NCBI RefSeq assembly: GCF_000234665.1
Contig: NC_018333.1
Span: 988,339-1,052,338 of the forward strand
From: Leishmania mexicana MHOM/GT/2001/U1103
Lineage: Eukaryota > Euglenozoa > Kinetoplastea > Trypanosomatida > Trypanosomatidae
DNA: 64,000 bases
Direction: 5' to 3'
Position 1 is the first letter of the stretch; the number at the start of each line of letters is the position of its first letter. This document shows, piece after piece, positions 61,600-64,000 of the stretch. Both the position numbers and the translations under genes were made by a program. The notes below the pieces were generated by a model that was not told where the DNA came from, made no database searches, and saw only the letters and a list, made by a program, of their open reading frames with translations.

Positions 61600-62139
61600 C
61601 ATGAACTGAACTCCACTCTTCCCCACCGGCCCTGCCACAGGCCTCGTCGCGTGGTGTGAAGCATGTCGTAGACACGTGCGTTACATCAATGCACAGAGTC
61701 AGGCATCTGAGCGCGGCCTTGGCCTCAAGCTTCACCCACCCACCCGCTGAGCCGGCTGCGAGGCAACCTGCTCCCATGGTGCCGGCCGCCACCTGATGCG
61801 TCCCCCCCCCTCCCCTCGGGGTGGCTCTCAGGCTTATCCGCAGGCAGTGTGACGGCCTGGTGGGATGCGTTCGAGTCATTCTGACACGCTGGCCATCACA
61901 TGGATGGTACAAGCCTGTGCAAAGTCGCAGGTCGCACCGACGCAACGCCAATCTAGGACCTGACCGCCGACATCAGCAGCGATACATCGCTCTGACCTCC
62001 CTACGTCATCGGCACTTGACCCTGTCACTACCAGAGGTGGTTCGGCATTTGGCAGGCAATAGGAGAGGGCCGCTTGGCTTTCCCCCACAGGGTGAGAGTA
62101 CGGAACCCTGAGATACCACGCACTGAGAAGTGTGCCCCC
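61600..62139. mobile_element. Diverged SIDER-like element, copy 3
   Basis: It aligns over its length with the 571-bp unit at 7679-8249 in the same orientation, with many substitutions and indels. Shared islands include CCACAGGCC near the left end, the GGGATGCGTTCGAGTCA block at 61863-61879, GACCGCC followed by CATCAGCAGCGATACATCGC, GGTTCGG, and the right-end block CCACGCACTGA followed by AG/AAGG and TGTG plus C-run. This is the degree of decay expected of an old SIDER insertion. Edges are approximate. Confidence 0.65.
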
Positions 62140-62906
62140 GCCATCAGGCAGATTAACCGATAGAGAACAACAGAAGACAGCGAGCGAGGGCGGAGTCGGA
62201 GAGGTAGATGCATCGGAACATAAAAAAAAGACTGGTCAAATTCAGATATGGGTGAGGTGTCGACAGCTTCCAGCGCTCCAGTGCCAAAACGAGGAGAGGG
62301 ATGGCAGTTGAAGTGACCTCCTCGGAGTGAGGCGATTGAGGCGAGTCTAGCAACACACACACACACATTCATTCACAAACAGTCAAGCAAACACCGTAAT
62401 AGAAGAAGCAGGAAAGGTTGAGGGCGACGAGTGCGCGTCGATGTGAAGCACGCAGTACGGATGGGCTGATCAGATTGATTCGTGTGCATTCGAAAAAAGA
62501 AGAGGACGAGCCCGGGAGTAAGAGAGAGAGAACGAGAATCGCGGGCGTGAAGAAGGTACAACCGATCCTCACGACTTTCCAGTCGTTTCCCTCTCCTTTT
62601 TTTTCCATCTTTCTGCTGTGCCCGATCATACCGCACAGTGACGCTCTCGCCTCTTCCCCTCGCAACTCTCTCCCGACACACGGTGGAGCGTCGCCACAGA
62701 ACAAGAACACGGCGCATCAAGAAAAAATAGGCCGGGAAGGGCAAATAATAAGAAGTGCGCGAGGGTTGGGGGAGAGGTGGAGAGAGCGCGCGTACCTCTG
62801 TCGGAATGTGTGTGTGTGCGCGCGCTTGCGTGGGTGCTATGCAGACTGAAGCAGAATCGAGTGTCAACAAGGCGTTTTATGGAGAGGGAAGCAGACGACA
62901 AACAAC

Positions 62907-62968
62907 GGCACACACACACATACACACAAATATATATATATATATACATATATACGTACATATATATG
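62907..62968. repeat. Compound (CA)n/(TA)n microsatellite
   Basis: CACACA stretches pass into a TATATA run at about 62930-62968 with short interruptions (CA, CG). Non-coding. Confidence 0.85.
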
Positions 62969-63404
62969 GCACTCAGAGGAGGGTGGGGTGAGGGTGGGAG
63001 ATGAGCAGTCAAATGACATGACAAAGTGGACTGCACCTACACGCGGTGGGCGCGGAGAAAGTGAATGGAGGGGGAGGACATCTTAAACTGCATGCGCGTG
63101 TGCGTTCACGTGGGAGAGGGAAGGAAGGTGGGGAGGGGGGGGCGGAGTAGGTGAGCCAAGGAGGTGATGATCACGAATGGGGTGGGTGGGTAGGATGAAG
63201 CGGGGGGGGGGGCAGTAGTGAAATGCCAAGGACGAAGGAGGTGAAAAAGACCGCTGGAAAATGTACTGGGAGAATCACCTCACACAGAGAAAGGGCCCTC
63301 GAACTCCCAAAGACAGGTGAGCACACACCCACGCACGCTCGCACACTAAACTTTATGCGATTCGAATGGGTCCTCCGTTCACACGTTCATTCTCCTCCGC
63401 CCCA

Positions 63405-64000
63405 CTACGACTCCTGCGGCTGGTCTACAATGCTGAACTTGAATAGAATAGACGCCCCGGGAAGCGATGCACCGTTCTTGCAGAGCTTCATGGGAACGGC
63501 GCGGTAGCCGGTGCGCAGTGCACGCACCGGAATAACCATTTCACACACGGAGTCGTCCGCAGACGTCGTGTCCTCGTCCATGACCTTGACAGTGAGCAAG
63601 TCTATTTCTTTGCTCTCACAGGCGAGGGTGAACGTCTCCATCCAGTATGGATTCAAGCCGTTGTTGCGCACCACTGACGTCCTCACCTCGGTGCGGTCGC
63701 GCTTGTTGATGGACAGCTTCACGTACGGGTCAGCAATGTCACCCTTCTTCTGCAGAGAAGGCTTAGGAATCTGCGTCCCGCTCAGCACGGTGACGGTGAT
63801 GGTGCAGGGCGTTGCCTTTGCCTTACCCGATGGGTTGCGCAGATAATCCGGTTTCAGAACGTAGCCGCAGCCCTTGTTCAGTGAGAACATGCCGTCGTTC
63901 AAGCGCATATCGTCGTCCCACGTCTGGTAATTAAGTGCCACCAACTGCGCCCCGACAGACCATGCGGTGGTCGGGTTGTAGTTTGAGGAGCCGATGCGAG
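63405..64000 (-). CDS. PI-PLC: Phosphoinositide-specific phospholipase C, C-terminal part (PLC-Y end plus C2)
   Basis: 197 residues visible, the 5' part lies beyond the right window edge. The visible N-terminal portion (RIGSSNYNPTTAWSVGAQLV, then ALNYQTWDDDMRLNDGMFSL, NKGCGYVLKPDYLR) is the highly conserved end of the PLC-Y catalytic half; 'NyxP...W..G.Q.vALNyQT.d..m.lN.g.F..N..cGYvLKP..l' is diagnostic. A C2 domain follows from about residue 68 (TITVTVLSGTQIPKPSLQKK, then DIADPYVKLSI, GLNPYWMETFTLACESKEID, VKVMDEDTTSADDSVCEM) and includes Asp residues that could bind calcium. The stop is a TAG at 63405-63407. The enzyme cleaves PIP2 to IP3 and diacylglycerol; trypanosomatid PI-PLC is linked to calcium signalling and differentiation. 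Catalytic His residues are in the part not seen. Confidence 0.95.
   Translation of the reverse strand, partial: RIGSSNYNPTTAWSVGAQLVALNYQTWDDDMRLNDGMFSLNKGCGYVLKPDYLRNPSGKAKATPCTITVTVLSGTQIPKPSLQKKGDIADPYVKLSINKRDRTEVRTSVVRNNGLNPYWMETFTLACESKEIDLLTVKVMDEDTTSADDSVCEMVIPVRALRTGYRAVPMKLCKNGASLPGASILFKFSIVDQPQES

Larger units (their letters stand above)
60608..63404 (-). other. Long intergenic region with a diverged retroposon
   Basis: 2.8 kb, presumed 3' UTR of the PI-PLC gene and 5' region of the secreted-protein gene. It contains the (GTGC)5 repeat at 61171-61190, the diverged SIDER-like element at about 61600-62139, a TA/CA microsatellite at about 62907-62968, and G-runs at 63135-63142 and 63202-63212. 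No supported gene. Confidence 0.7.

Noticed and set aside
42855..63212. Cluster of plus-strand G-runs as a strand-specific signal
   Set aside because: C-runs of similar length on the plus strand at 14606-14614, 29341-29348, 48433-48441 and 61802-61810 show no strand preference.

Overview
This window looks like nuclear DNA of a Leishmania-type kinetoplastid. All convincing genes lie on the minus strand in one continuous array and none needs an intron. Codons favour G or C in the third position. Genes are separated by 0.5-2.8 kb of (CA/GT)n, polypurine/polypyrimidine and microsatellite sequence, as expected for polycistronic transcription resolved by trans-splicing and polyadenylation. SGT, the TDY-type MAP kinase and PI-PLC suggest, from memory only, a block syntenic with L. 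major chromosome 30. The exact species cannot be read from the sequence.

Transcription runs right to left, so here is the layout left to right. 0-12 kb: a partial low-complexity protein, a GRAM-domain protein and an Afi1/SPA-type DENN protein. 13-29 kb: the co-chaperone SGT, mitoribosomal bL28m, the 49-residue protein TMA7, a small hypothetical protein, an SOD-like mitoribosomal protein without metal ligands, a CCCH zinc-finger protein, a TMEM230-family protein, a two-TM mitochondrial-type protein and a bL9m candidate. 29-38.7 kb: a divergent HSP60, a long coiled-coil protein, a TBC Rab-GAP and two small unknown proteins. 40.5-50.7 kb: a BSD-domain gene cut by an assembly gap of 100 Ns, a PPR protein, an unknown protein and an ALDH22/Msc7-type aldehyde dehydrogenase. 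52.6-64 kb: a TDY MAP kinase, a coiled-coil protein, a single-TM protein, a secreted cysteine-containing protein and the C-terminus of PI-PLC, which runs off the window.

The main accessory features are three SIDER-like retroposon remnants in presumed 3' UTRs. Two of them (571 bp each, same orientation, 17.7 kb apart) differ at one base by eye and could drive deletion or circle formation of the eight genes between them. A third, at 61.6-62.1 kb, is strongly diverged. A further oddity is an AT-richer island at about 35-40.5 kb that contains unfamiliar small genes, a broken reading frame and the gap.

Functionally the array mixes mitochondrial translation and folding (bL28m, SOD-like mS42/43, bL9m, PPR, HSP60), cytosolic co-chaperone and translation factors (SGT, TMA7), membrane traffic and lipid signalling (DENN, TBC, GRAM, TMEM230, PI-PLC), and a MAP kinase. 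No single pathway unites them, which is normal for kinetoplastid arrays. I found no convincing tRNA, rRNA, CRISPR or strand-switch region.
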